DNA of 62,654 bases. It comes from Nostoc sp. S13. GTDB taxonomy: Bacteria > Cyanobacteriota > Cyanobacteriia > Cyanobacteriales > Nostocaceae. The notes beneath the pieces were generated by a model that did not search any database, was not told the DNA's origin, and was given only the letters and a program-made list of their open reading frames with translations. Both the position numbers and the translations under genes were made by a program. The stretch's first letter is position 1. Each line of letters starts with the position of its first letter. The DNA lies in NCBI RefSeq assembly GCF_029379315.1, contig NZ_JAQYWQ010000024.1, forward strand, positions 1-62,654, read 5' to 3'. Shown piece after piece: positions 1-8,633 of the stretch.

Positions 1-297
1 TTAAATACACTGGTATTGTAACACAAAGTCATGCTCAATATGGAGCGCCTAACTCGTGACTTATAGTCATGAGTGTGCGGCTTGTAGAAATCAAAAGTGA
101 CTGTTTTTAGTCAAGCCTTCAAATACAACAAATTCGTTAAATAATTGAGAATTATTCGCCCAAAATCAACACAACTTAATCAAAATGTTAATTTTTATTA
201 GATAAGAAATTTATCTAACCAGAATTCAGCATGAATTCTGTGGGAGTGGTGAATAGTGTAGCGTCTCGTAGAGAGCGTCTGAATAAACGGTATTGTA

Positions 298-340
298 TTT
301 AAGATGCCCACCAAATCGTAGATTTGGTGGGCATCTTAAA
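298..340. repeat. Perfect palindrome, 20-bp arms with 3-nt loop
   Basis: Arms 298-317 and 321-340 are exact reverse complements around GTA. The inner part (CCACCAAATC / GATTTGGTGG) recurs at 13109-13131, so this is a dispersed palindrome rather than a purely local hairpin. It lies about 70 bases beyond the amidase stop codon and could act as its terminator, but no clear U-run follows on that strand. The rest of 1-411 holds no gene. Confidence 0.75.
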
Positions 341-411
341 CCAGAGGATGCAGAAATTTACATCTGCGATCGCTATAGTTTTATAATCCAGATGAGCAAT
401 TCTCTATCAGT

Positions 412-1353
412 CTAAGCAATTAATTTTTGCCAACTAGCAGGCCCGAAAATGCCATCAGCATTTAAACCATTTTGCTTTTGAAAGTTCTTAATTGCAACCT
501 CTGTTTGCGGCCCGTAGACACCATCAGGCTCAATACCTACACGGTATTGCAAGTATCTGACAACTGCACCACCAGCATGGTTTGGTCTGATAATTCGTTT
601 TGCCAAAATTAGATTTATGGCATTCCATGTAGCATCATCAGTAATTCCAGTCGGCTGAACCCCAACAATAGTCTGAAATTTTCCTACGGCAGATTTTGTG
701 TTAGCCCCAGTGAAGCCATCTTCTACCAGCGCCGTACCATTTTTATCAGTTATTTTGAGTCGATTTAATGCCTTTTGCAGTCTAAGAATAGTTGTATCTA
801 CATTCTCCTCTTCATCTGGCACGGGTTTAACAGGAACACTTGACACTTTACCAGTTAAGCCTTTGACGATCGCATTAGCCATTGCTTCTGGATTATAAAG
901 ATTCATATCTTTGACCGAATCGATAAAGCAACCTTCAACCAGAATCGCTGGCATATCTGTATGTTTCAGAACATATAAGTGGGAACCACTCTTAACGCCG
1001 CGATTAAAAAATCCTAACTTGACGATTTCATCTAGTACAGGTTTAGCGATTTTTGTCCCCGTATCGCTAGTCGAATATACTTCTGTGCCATTAGCTTGTC
1101 CGTTAAAGCAGTTAAAATGAATCGAGACGTAAACATCTACTTTACTTGAATTAGCTGTAGAACATCTTTTTGAAAGCGATTCAGTTACTGTACGAGCACT
1201 ACTTGGTCTACATACTACGACTTCATTTCCCAAAGCTCTTAACTTGGCTATAACTCTATTACCGACATCTAGAGTTAAATTATCCTCAAATTTAATCCCG
1301 CTTGCTCCTGTATCTGGTGGACAATTGTGCCCGCTATCAATTCCAAATTTCAT
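412..1353 (-). CDS. N-acetylmuramoyl-L-alanine amidase (Amidase_3) with two C-terminal peptidoglycan-binding domains
   Basis: A zinc amidase that cleaves the bond between muramic acid and the stem peptide of peptidoglycan. The N-terminal 170 or so residues show the Amidase_3 pattern: GIDSGHN near the start (first zinc His), a Glu in the IKFEDN region, VSIHFN (second His) and ILVEGCF (catalytic Glu). A linker leads to two PG_binding_1 repeats (about residues 188-250 and 258-313, the second with PDGVYGPQTE and ADGIFGPASW). No signal peptide or membrane segment precedes the catalytic domain, so export is not evident; this layout resembles endolysins and spore-type hydrolases as much as the AmiC enzymes at 28.7-33 kb. 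It stands alone and is divergent from the chelatase gene. Specific substrate unknown. Confidence 0.88.
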   Translation of the reverse strand: MKFGIDSGHNCPPDTGASGIKFEDNLTLDVGNRVIAKLRALGNEVVVCRPSSARTVTESLSKRCSTANSSKVDVYVSIHFNCFNGQANGTEVYSTSDTGTKIAKPVLDEIVKLGFFNRGVKSGSHLYVLKHTDMPAILVEGCFIDSVKDMNLYNPEAMANAIVKGLTGKVSSVPVKPVPDEEENVDTTILRLQKALNRLKITDKNGTALVEDGFTGANTKSAVGKFQTIVGVQPTGITDDATWNAINLILAKRIIRPNHAGGAVVRYLQYRVGIEPDGVYGPQTEVAIKNFQKQNGLNADGIFGPASWQKLIA

Positions 1354-1975
1354 GATTTCATCCTCAATTTACTTATTTTTATACTAGTTCAAATCTCTTC
1401 TAATGATAGATACAAAGTTTTGTTAATAAAACTTTTGAAGTACTTGTTAGCAATGTCCGCATTCTTTTAAGCATTACTACGCTTGTAGACCAAATAAGTT
1501 TTTGTGCAAACCTGAACAGCAAATTTTGTCTGGTAAAATCCACTAATTCAAAGGTATATTGTCACTAAAAACACAACTATTATAATTTATCAAAATCGGG
1601 AATAACCCATTAATTTTTGCAATAAATTGAAATGCAGCAATTGCCTCCATTATTTAGATAATAACGCTGATAAATGTACTTAGTGCACTGTAACGAAAGT
1701 TTACCAATCTTAAACAAGAGGCTTAAGCTCCAAGTCTTATTAACAAAGTTTGGGCGTTTAATTCCCCAGCCTCTACAGGCAGCAACTTCTGTGGCGGGGT
1801 CTGAATCACCGTTGCAAAACTTAATTACGAATTACGAATTATTTAATTGAGATGGTAGCTGAATTTACGCCCTACCTCAACGAACTACTGACTGGAATCT
1901 GTGGGTAGATATTTAACAATCAACCTGTGAGCCAGTTTAAAATTTAAGTAAAGAAATATTTCGTAGCTTACAGGC
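1354..1975. other. 622-bp intergenic region without a recognised gene
   Basis: AT-rich spacer between two divergent genes, so it should hold both promoters; I could not fix a convincing -35/-10 pair. A short direct repeat, AATTACG three times, lies near 1822-1841. No tRNA-like or riboswitch-like structure was recognised; in particular I did not find the conserved B12 box of a cobalamin riboswitch upstream of the chelatase gene. Confidence 0.5.
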
Positions 1976-4900
1976 ATGAAACGCATCGTCTTGGTTGCTG
2001 GGTTTGAATCGTTCAACGCTGACTTGTATAGAAAAGCAGCTTTTTTGGCTAACTCTCGCTGTCCACAGTTGGATATTCGGGTATTTAGCGATCGCGATAT
2101 TACCAGCATTCGCACCGAGGTAGAAGCAGCACTTGATGACGCGGATGTATTTTTCGGTAGCCTGCTATTTGATTATGACCAGGTTGTGTGGTTGCGCGGT
2201 CGCATTGCCCAAATTCCCATCCGCCTGGTGTTTGAGTCAGCCTTGGAATTGATGAGTTTAACCAAGTTGGGTGACTTTGCCATTGGCGACAATCCCAAAG
2301 GAATGCCCAAACCAGTTAAATTCATCCTTGACAAATTTAGCAACGGACGAGAAGAAGACAAACTCGCTGGTTACATCAGCTTCTTAAAAATTGGCCCCAA
2401 ATTACTGAAATACGTGCCAGTGCAAAAAGTCCAAGACTTACGCAACTGGTTAATTATCTATGGTTACTGGAATGCTGGCGGTTCAGAAAACGTCGCTTCA
2501 TTATTCTGGACACTGGCAGAAAAATACTTGGGTTTAAAAGTCGGCGACATTCCCCCGCTAATCGAAACCCCCAACATCGGATTACTCCACCCCGACTATC
2601 AAGGGTTTTTTGAATCGCCCCGCGAGTATCTGGAATGGTATAAAACCTATTGTGGAGACGCGATGAATCGCGTCTCCACAAAACCGATTATCGGAATTTT
2701 ACTCTACCGAAAACACGTTATCACCAAACAACCCTACATTCCCCAACTAATTCGCAGTTTTGAATCTGCCGGGTTAACTCCTTTGCCCATTTTCATCAAC
2801 GGCGTGGAAGGACATGTGGCGGTACGAGATTGGATGACAACCGACTATGAAATTCAACAACGACAACTAGATAATATTGAGACTCCCTCACTATCTAGTG
2901 AAGCAGTAAAAGTGAATGCGATCGTTTCTACAATTGGCTTTCCTCTGGTGGGTGGCCCGGCTGGTTCAATGGAAGCTGGGCGTCAGGTGGAAGTTGCAAA
3001 GCGCATCCTTACTGCCAAGAACGTACCTTATATTGTTGCTGCACCACTATTAATTCAAGATATTTCTTCGTGGACGCGCCAAGGTATCGGTGGATTGCAA
3101 AGTGTCGTGTTGTACGCGTTACCAGAATTAGATGGTGCTATTGATACCGTTCCCCTCGGTGGTTTGGTGGGGGAAAATATTTATCTAGTTCCCGAACGGG
3201 TACAAAGATTAATTGGTAGGGTGAAAAGTTGGGTAGCTTTGCGACAAAAACCGGCATCGGAACGCAAGATTGCGATCATTTTATATGGGTTTCCTCCCGG
3301 TTATGGGGCTGTGGGCACAGCTGCATTATTAAATGTGCCGCGTAGTCTTTTGAAGTTTCTCCACGCACTTAAAGAACAAGGTTACACCGTCGGAGATTTG
3401 CCGGAAGATGGGGAAGAATTGATTCGCTGGGTAAAAGAAGCGGATGAAACTTTTGATGATACAAAAAATATCCCCGCGTCCGTTAACGTCCGTACTCTAG
3501 AAAAATGGTTGGGATATCTGCAAACCTCCCGTATCCAAAAACAATGGAAATCTCTCACCAAGACTGGAATTAAAACCTATGGCGACGAATTCCAGATTGG
3601 TGGTGTGCAATTAGGAAATGTCTGGATAGGTGTACAACCACCTTTAGGTATACAAGGCGACCCGATGCGCTTAATGTTTGAACGAGATTTAACGCCCCAT
3701 CCGCAATATGTTGCTTATTATAAATGGCTGCAAAATGAGTTTCAAGCTGATGCTTTAGTTCATTTTGGGATGCATGGAACGGTGGAATGGTTGCCTGGTT
3801 CTCCTTTGGGTAATACGGGTTATTCTTGGTCAGATATTTTGTTAGGAAATTTGCCTAATCTATATATATATGCGGCGAATAATCCTTCGGAATCGATGTT
3901 GGCAAAACGTCGCGGTTATGGTGTGTTAATTTCTCATAATGTACCGCCTTATGGTCGTGCAGGTTTATATAAGGAATTGGTAGCATTGCGAGATTTGATT
4001 TCGGAGTATCGTGAAGATCCACAAAAGAATTATGTCTTGAAGGAAGCGATTTGTAAAAAAATTGTGGACTCTGGGTTGGATGCAGATTGTCCGTTTGAGG
4101 ATGCTAAAAGGTTGGGGATTGCGTTTACTCCCGAAAATATTCGGATGTTTAGCACTCATGCTTTTGATGATTATTTGGTGGAGTTGTATGGATATTTGCA
4201 AGTTGTAGAAAATCGGTTGTTTTCTTCTGGGTTGCATACTTTGGGGGAAGCACCGAATGAGGAGGAGTTGGGGTCGTATTTGGAGGCTTATTTTGGGGAC
4301 GAACCGCAGAGGCAAGGCAGTGCGTTGGGGAGCCAGTCCGTTGCGGGGGTTCCCCCCGTTGAAGGAACTGGCATCGGGTTCCCCGACTTGAAGCAACTGC
4401 CGCGTGGAGAACACAGAGAGGAGGAAAGGTTAATAAGGGATTTGTTGATGCAATCTACGGATGAGTTAACAAATTTGTTAAGGGGGTTGAATGGGGAATA
4501 TATTCCGCCTGCGCCTGGTGGGGATTTGTTGCGGGATGGTGCTGGTGTTTTGCCGACTGGGAGGAATATTCATGCATTAGACCCTTATCGGATGCCTTCA
4601 CCTGCGGCTTATGAACGGGGACGAGAAATTGCTCAAAAAATTATCGCCCAGCATTTGGATGAATATGGGAAATATCCTGAAACTGTGGCGGTGATGCTTT
4701 GGGGATTGGATGCGATTAAAACTAAGGGCGAATCTCTGGGGATTCTGTTGGAATTGGTGGGGGCTGAACCTGTTAAGGAAGGTACTGGTAGAGTTGTTCG
4801 TTATGAATTGAAGCCATTGGCGGAAGTTGGACATCCCCGCATTGATGTGTTGGGTAATTTGTCTGGGATTTTCCGGGATAGTTTTGTAAATATTATCGAA

Positions 4901-5731
4901 TTGTTGGATGATTTATTTCAACGGGCGGCTGATGCTGATGAACCGGAAGATCAGAATTTTATTAGAAGACACGCTTTAGCTTTAAAAGCCGAAGGTGTAG
5001 AAAATGTATCGGCGAGATTGTTTTCTAATCCGGCGGGTGATTTTGGTTCTTTGGTGAATGATACAGTGGTTGATGGTAACTGGGAATCTGGCGAGGAGTT
5101 AGGCAATACTTGGCAAAGTCGCAATGTATTCAGCTACGGGAGAGAAGATAAAGGTCAAGCTAGACCGGAAGTGTTGAACACGTTGTTAAAAACTAGCGAT
5201 CGCATTGTTCAAGAAATCGATTCGGTAGAATATGGTTTAACCGATATTCAAGAATATTACGCTAATACCGGCGGTTTGAAAAGGGCAGCAGAAAAACAAC
5301 GCGGTAAGAAGGTTTCAACCAGCTTTGTGGAAAGCTTCTCGAAAGATACTACACCCCGCAATTTAGATGATTTGCTGCGAATGGAGTATCGCACTAAGTT
5401 GGTAAATCCCAAATGGGCGCAAGCGATGGCGAATCAAGGTTCTGGTGGTGCGTTTGAAATTTCCCAACGGATGACGGCGTTAATTGGTTGGGGTGGCACT
5501 GCCGATTTTACTGATGATTGGGTTTATGACCAAGCGGCTGATACTTATGCCTTAGACGCAGAGATGGCGGAGAAATTACGTAAGGCAAATCCTGAAGCTT
5601 TTCGCAATATTTTAGGGAGAATGTTGGAGGCGCATGGACGCGGTTTCTGGCAAGCTGATGATGATAAGTTAGATAAGTTACGCCAGTTGTATGAGTTGAC
5701 AGATGAAGAATTAGAAGGGGTCGTTGTTTAA
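1976..5731 (+). CDS. Magnesium/cobalt chelatase large subunit (BchH/ChlH/CobN family), second-type paralogue
   Basis: Large ATP-dependent chelatase subunit that binds the tetrapyrrole and inserts Mg (ChlH/BchH) or Co (CobN). Landmarks include PLVGGPAGSMEAGRQ near residue 325, GFPPGYGAVGTAALLNVP near 440, VHFGMHGTVEWLPG near 600 and PAPGGDLLRDGAGVLPTGRN near 845, all typical of the family. At 1251 residues it is shorter than the usual cyanobacterial ChlH (about 1330) and begins KRIVLVAGFESFN, so I read it as the second H-type subunit found in many cyanobacteria. Mg versus Co specificity cannot be told from sequence alone. Two repeats sit in frame: a palindrome at 2650-2681 (residues about 226-235) and a longer repeat at about 4303-4430 (residues about 777-818). 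No D or I subunit is nearby. Confidence 0.85.
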   Translation: MKRIVLVAGFESFNADLYRKAAFLANSRCPQLDIRVFSDRDITSIRTEVEAALDDADVFFGSLLFDYDQVVWLRGRIAQIPIRLVFESALELMSLTKLGDFAIGDNPKGMPKPVKFILDKFSNGREEDKLAGYISFLKIGPKLLKYVPVQKVQDLRNWLIIYGYWNAGGSENVASLFWTLAEKYLGLKVGDIPPLIETPNIGLLHPDYQGFFESPREYLEWYKTYCGDAMNRVSTKPIIGILLYRKHVITKQPYIPQLIRSFESAGLTPLPIFINGVEGHVAVRDWMTTDYEIQQRQLDNIETPSLSSEAVKVNAIVSTIGFPLVGGPAGSMEAGRQVEVAKRILTAKNVPYIVAAPLLIQDISSWTRQGIGGLQSVVLYALPELDGAIDTVPLGGLVGENIYLVPERVQRLIGRVKSWVALRQKPASERKIAIILYGFPPGYGAVGTAALLNVPRSLLKFLHALKEQGYTVGDLPEDGEELIRWVKEADETFDDTKNIPASVNVRTLEKWLGYLQTSRIQKQWKSLTKTGIKTYGDEFQIGGVQLGNVWIGVQPPLGIQGDPMRLMFERDLTPHPQYVAYYKWLQNEFQADALVHFGMHGTVEWLPGSPLGNTGYSWSDILLGNLPNLYIYAANNPSESMLAKRRGYGVLISHNVPPYGRAGLYKELVALRDLISEYREDPQKNYVLKEAICKKIVDSGLDADCPFEDAKRLGIAFTPENIRMFSTHAFDDYLVELYGYLQVVENRLFSSGLHTLGEAPNEEELGSYLEAYFGDEPQRQGSALGSQSVAGVPPVEGTGIGFPDLKQLPRGEHREEERLIRDLLMQSTDELTNLLRGLNGEYIPPAPGGDLLRDGAGVLPTGRNIHALDPYRMPSPAAYERGREIAQKIIAQHLDEYGKYPETVAVMLWGLDAIKTKGESLGILLELVGAEPVKEGTGRVVRYELKPLAEVGHPRIDVLGNLSGIFRDSFVNIIELLDDLFQRAADADEPEDQNFIRRHALALKAEGVENVSARLFSNPAGDFGSLVNDTVVDGNWESGEELGNTWQSRNVFSYGREDKGQARPEVLNTLLKTSDRIVQEIDSVEYGLTDIQEYYANTGGLKRAAEKQRGKKVSTSFVESFSKDTTPRNLDDLLRMEYRTKLVNPKWAQAMANQGSGGAFEISQRMTALIGWGGTADFTDDWVYDQAADTYALDAEMAEKLRKANPEAFRNILGRMLEAHGRGFWQADDDKLDKLRQLYELTDEELEGVVV
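2650..2681. repeat. Palindromic repeat inserted in frame in the chelatase gene
   Basis: Fifteen-base arms (2650-2664 and 2667-2681) with a 2-nt loop form a perfect inverted repeat around GACGCGAT/ATCGCGTC. It encodes roughly C-G-D-A-M-N-R-V-S-T between the WYKTY segment and KPIIGILLYR, where I recall relatives joining these two segments directly. Confidence 0.7.
4303..4430. repeat. Nested dispersed repeat inside the chelatase gene
   Basis: The outer sequence (AACCGCAGAGGC ... AACACAGAGAGG) matches a phrase also seen on the other strand at about 9505-9535. Within it lies a GC-rich hairpin unit (GGCAGTGCGTT ... GGGGGTTCCCCCC ... ACTGCCG) related to those at 27599-27640 and 53546-53595. The reading frame stays open and the insert adds about 40 residues. 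Confidence 0.7.
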
Positions 5732-5865
5732 TCCAGTATAAATACTGAATGAATATGGAAACTGTCTAACTAAGATAAGTAAACACATTTACATGCAGAA
5801 TACCTCCCTTAAAAATCTGCTGTTTTTGTGTATTTTTGTATGACAACCAAATATTATTCATAATT

Positions 5866-6633
5866 ATGGTTATTGAAAATCCTCTGAACATATCGACACA
5901 TCTTGAAGATGTCTGGCGAGAACTATGGTACTTTTTGGGTTCCCATGAATCTTGGATAAATGATCCAGCCAAGTGCAAGGATATACAGCGGAGGCTTTCC
6001 TACTTCAACCAGACTCATTCAGACAACTCAGACCATATTTGTGATATTATCCAAGCTTTATCAAAAGGATTTTATCTGATTAAATCTGGCTTAGAATGGG
6101 AGGAGCCTGCTATTGGTCATAACTGCGAAGACAAACCCAATGATACACATAAAGCACGTGGTATTCAGTGGCAACTTGTAATGACTTGGGGTGGATTTGA
6201 AACTATTATAAAAACATTGTTGCTGACAAAAGGTAATGGAGGTTTGAATACAAAAAGTATTAAAGATTTCACTGTTCAATGCGACTTAGCAAATAACTAT
6301 AATCCATTAAATCCACCGAAGTCAACAAGGGTGAATCTTGAAAGATGGCTTAATAAAGATCCATCGATTGAAGGAACGAGCGCACTTACAGATTTTCTCA
6401 GTCTTGGAAAGGGAGATCAAGAAATCATCGAACATTGGATAGTTAAATCTCAACCTGTTTCTAACTGGGTTGAGGCTGTAAGACTTGCTAAAGCACTGCG
6501 GAATGCAACTGCTCATGGCGCTTTTTCAGCAACTAAAGTTAAGGAATGGGGACTCCAAAAGCCACTCCTAACTTTATCAGATAACCTAGCAGAAATTGTT
6601 GTAGCTGGAATGCAAAAGCTAATACAGTTATAG
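5866..6633 (+). CDS. Uncharacterised HEPN-like protein
   Basis: 255 residues from the ATG at 5866; an upstream in-frame TTG at 5836 would add ten residues but looks less likely. I do not recognise the full family. The C-terminal part is predicted helical and holds RNATAH at about residues 211-216, an R-x4-H pattern like the catalytic motif of HEPN RNases and HEPN-type toxins, preceded by a helical segment ending ALRNATAHGAF. An earlier MTWGGFETIIKTLLL helix also fits HEPN-like proteins. It is followed 28 bases later by a HicB-like gene on the same strand. There is no membrane segment or signal peptide. A toxin or abortive-infection role is inference only; R-x4-H alone is a weak motif. Confidence 0.6.
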   Translation: MVIENPLNISTHLEDVWRELWYFLGSHESWINDPAKCKDIQRRLSYFNQTHSDNSDHICDIIQALSKGFYLIKSGLEWEEPAIGHNCEDKPNDTHKARGIQWQLVMTWGGFETIIKTLLLTKGNGGLNTKSIKDFTVQCDLANNYNPLNPPKSTRVNLERWLNKDPSIEGTSALTDFLSLGKGDQEIIEHWIVKSQPVSNWVEAVRLAKALRNATAHGAFSATKVKEWGLQKPLLTLSDNLAEIVVAGMQKLIQL

Positions 6634-6661
6634 ATTTGAAGTGAGGCATTTGGGTTTGGGT

Positions 6662-6883
6662 ATGGAAAACTCTTTTACTGCTGTATTTGAAAAGACAGAT
6701 GATTGGTATATCGGTTACGTCCAACAGTTACCAGGTGCTAATGTCCAAGAGAGAACGCTGGAAGAAGCGAGAAAAAGTCTACGGGAAGCGATAGAGTTAA
6801 TTCTAATATCAAATCGGGAACTCGCAGAGCAACAACTCTCCGGTAAAGATGTCGTCCGTGAACAGATTACTGTCAATTTATAG
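6662..6883 (+). CDS. hicB: HicB-family antitoxin
   Basis: 73 residues from ATG 6662, giving the start MENSFTAVFEK; an upstream GTG at 6641 adds a poorly conserved seven residues. The partially degraded RNase H-like fold of HicB is visible: FTAVFEKTDDWYIGYVQQLPGANVQ, then TLEEARKSLREAIELIL. There is no separate C-terminal DNA-binding domain, as in many short cyanobacterial HicB proteins. Its stop codon overlaps the GTG of a hicA-like fragment by one base, the usual coupled HicB-HicA layout. Because the toxin partner is broken, this is probably an orphan antitoxin. Confidence 0.8.
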   Translation: MENSFTAVFEKTDDWYIGYVQQLPGANVQERTLEEARKSLREAIELILISNRELAEQQLSGKDVVREQITVNL

Positions 6884-7014
6884 TGAAAAGACGTGAATTG
6901 ATTCGCCATTTGGAAGAGAACATCTATTTGTTTCTTCGGGAGGGTGGAAGGTATACGATTTATTACACAATGTCATTGCGATCGCAGCAAAGCGAAATGA
7001 AGCGATCGCAATAA
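6883..7014 (+). pseudogene. hicA: hicA toxin remnant (truncated)
   Basis: A GTG at 6883 opens 43 codons reading VKRRELIRHLEEN ... LREGGRYTIYYTM and then LRSQQSEMKRSQ before TAA. The first 30 residues match the HicA double-stranded-RNA-binding-like fold, but the catalytic histidine expected in the GG-x-H motif is Tyr here (GGRYT). After residue 31 the sequence turns into HIP1-rich repeat DNA (6976-7012) instead of the usual IPRH...ELK tail. Length is about 60% of a normal HicA. Probably inactive. Confidence 0.75.
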
Positions 7015-7039
7015 CTGTAAATATTTTTGTTTATCTACT

Positions 7040-7136
7040 TACAGCAGTTTTCATGTATTTGAACCACATCTGTCGTAGGGGTACAGCAATGCTGTGCCCC
7101 TACCCGCGTGGTCTATTTACCTGATAAATAGCTGTA
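7040..7136. repeat. Palindromic MITE-like element, 97 bp
   Basis: Imperfect terminal inverted repeats begin TACAGC at 7040 and end GCTGTA at 7136. The inner hairpin 7075-7103 (GTAGGGG ... CCCCTAC) has one mismatch. It fills most of the gap between hicA and the oxidoreductase gene. Confidence 0.6.
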
Positions 7137-7210
7137 ATGAGTCTTTGATACTCTTATTGGAAGTCTCTTAGCAAATTCGGGGTTCAAAGAATAAGTCACA
7201 CATCGCGGGA

Positions 7211-7927
7211 CTATAGCCCTGCAAACCACTCATAGCCTTGATCCTCCCAATAGCCTTTAATCGGTAACAAATTACTAACGAATGTAATTTGAGTTACCCA
7301 CTTGCTTTGCTTGTATCCCAGTTTAACTGGAGATGCTAGGCGCATGGGCGCACCATTATCAACTGATAATGGTTGTCCATTCTTTTGATAAGCCATGAGA
7401 GTTTGGGGATGTACAGCAGAGGCAAGATCCCAGCTTTCATAGTAGCCATCAGCAGATTTAAAGTAGACATAGCGGACGTTTGACTTCGGCTGTACCAGCG
7501 CTACTAAGTCTCGCAATCGCACGCCTCCCCATTGAACGATCGCCGCCCAGCCTTCAACACAGACATGGCGAATTACTATTGAAGTCAAAGGAAGTTTTTG
7601 AATATCTGCCATGCTCAATTGCATCGCGTTACTAACCTCACCATCAATCGTCAGGCGAAACTGCGCCGGATCAATTTGCGGGGTGAAATCAAAGGTATTA
7701 ATCAACAATTTGTCTGCTTCTATGGCACTGACAGGAAATTCCGGTACAGGTTTCTGAGATAGCAGGAGTGCTTCAAGACGTTGGTTTAGTGGCTCAGATA
7801 TTTGCCGCACGTTATCTGAGAACAAATTTGTCCCACAGCCACCTAAAAGAAAGCCTACTCCTGAAAGTCCAGATACTTGCAGTAACTGGCGACGGGATAG
7901 GGTGCGTTTGGGAAGAATCAGACTCAT
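7211..7927 (-). CDS. Periplasmic molybdopterin-dependent oxidoreductase, sulfite-oxidase/MsrP-like
   Basis: 238 residues. The N-terminus carries a twin-arginine signal (SRRQLLQVSGL) followed by LLGGCG, so it is probably exported folded by Tat and may be lipid-anchored at Cys. The body is the sulfite-oxidase molybdopterin domain: FRLTIDGEVSN, then VIRHVCVEGW with the candidate Mo-ligating Cys, VQWGGVRLRDLV, ESWDLASAVHPQTLMAYQKNG and GAPMRLASPVKLGYKQ, typical of the MsrP/YedY group. It ends only 8 bases before the start side of a cytochrome b gene on the same strand, suggesting a membrane redox pair. Substrate unknown; methionine sulfoxide in periplasmic proteins is the MsrP precedent, not shown here. 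Confidence 0.85.
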   Translation of the reverse strand: MSLILPKRTLSRRQLLQVSGLSGVGFLLGGCGTNLFSDNVRQISEPLNQRLEALLLSQKPVPEFPVSAIEADKLLINTFDFTPQIDPAQFRLTIDGEVSNAMQLSMADIQKLPLTSIVIRHVCVEGWAAIVQWGGVRLRDLVALVQPKSNVRYVYFKSADGYYESWDLASAVHPQTLMAYQKNGQPLSVDNGAPMRLASPVKLGYKQSKWVTQITFVSNLLPIKGYWEDQGYEWFAGL

Positions 7928-7935
7928 AAGTACCT

Positions 7936-8532
7936 CTACACGAACATAGACTTAATTAGACGGATGCTTCCTACCTTCAGGGCAAGTAAGGAATGAGCAA
8001 TTGTAAACAGTATGACAGTGGGAACAGTAATAAAGTGAACAGTGCGTAGAGTTTGCCAATTACCAAACAGCCCCGAAAGCCAATGCAGTTGAGCAGGTTT
8101 GTACATCGCCAGACCACTGAAGATTGCTAGCAACAGCACTGGTATGATCGCAGTATAAACTAGCCGATGCCATGCGTAGTTCTTGCGCTTGGGGTTCTGG
8201 CTGACTTGCAATGCTTTTAAGTCACTGCGATCAGCAAATCGACGCTGCCAACGACGAGTTACAAAGATATAAATTCCATACCAAAGTAAGTTCAGGGAAA
8301 ACAGCCACATTGCAGCAAAATGCCAGTTTCTACCACCCCCTAGCCAACCTCCCAGCAACATAAAGTCAGGAAAATGCCAACCTGCACGCCCTCCAAATAC
8401 CGGATTAGCATTATAGATTTGCAGTCCGCTACCGATCATCAAGATGAGACTGATGATATTAATCCAATGAAAGGTTTTTGATAGAAAAGTCTGACTTGGT
8501 GTTGAGCGGACTTTGCGTTTTGATGAAGTCAT
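7936..8532 (-). CDS. Membrane cytochrome b (b561/thiosulfate-reductase-type) partner of the Mo enzyme
   Basis: 198 residues with four hydrophobic segments (about 22-42, 72-92, 124-145, 165-188) and several histidines near membrane faces (FHWIN, WHFPDF, NWHFAAMW, YAWHRLVY, RTVHFITVP) that could bind two b hemes. It lies directly upstream of the Tat-exported Mo oxidoreductase with an 8-base gap, the same pairing as MsrPQ or YedYZ, although the sequence looks more like the cytochrome b561 / Ni-Fe-hydrogenase b superfamily than MsrQ. It likely passes electrons between the quinone pool and the Mo protein. Confidence 0.8.
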   Translation of the reverse strand: MTSSKRKVRSTPSQTFLSKTFHWINIISLILMIGSGLQIYNANPVFGGRAGWHFPDFMLLGGWLGGGRNWHFAAMWLFSLNLLWYGIYIFVTRRWQRRFADRSDLKALQVSQNPKRKNYAWHRLVYTAIIPVLLLAIFSGLAMYKPAQLHWLSGLFGNWQTLRTVHFITVPTVILFTIAHSLLALKVGSIRLIKSMFV

Positions 8533-8633
8533 ACCAATTTTGGATTTTGGATTTTGGATTTTAGATTTTTATATTTTTCCCAGTTAGAGTTTCGGATTTG
8601 GTCTTATAATCCAAAATCTAAAATTGGCACGTC

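Noticed and set aside
3965..4414. 149-residue minus-strand ORF within the chelatase gene
   Set aside because: Shadow frame in a gene with clear conserved motifs.
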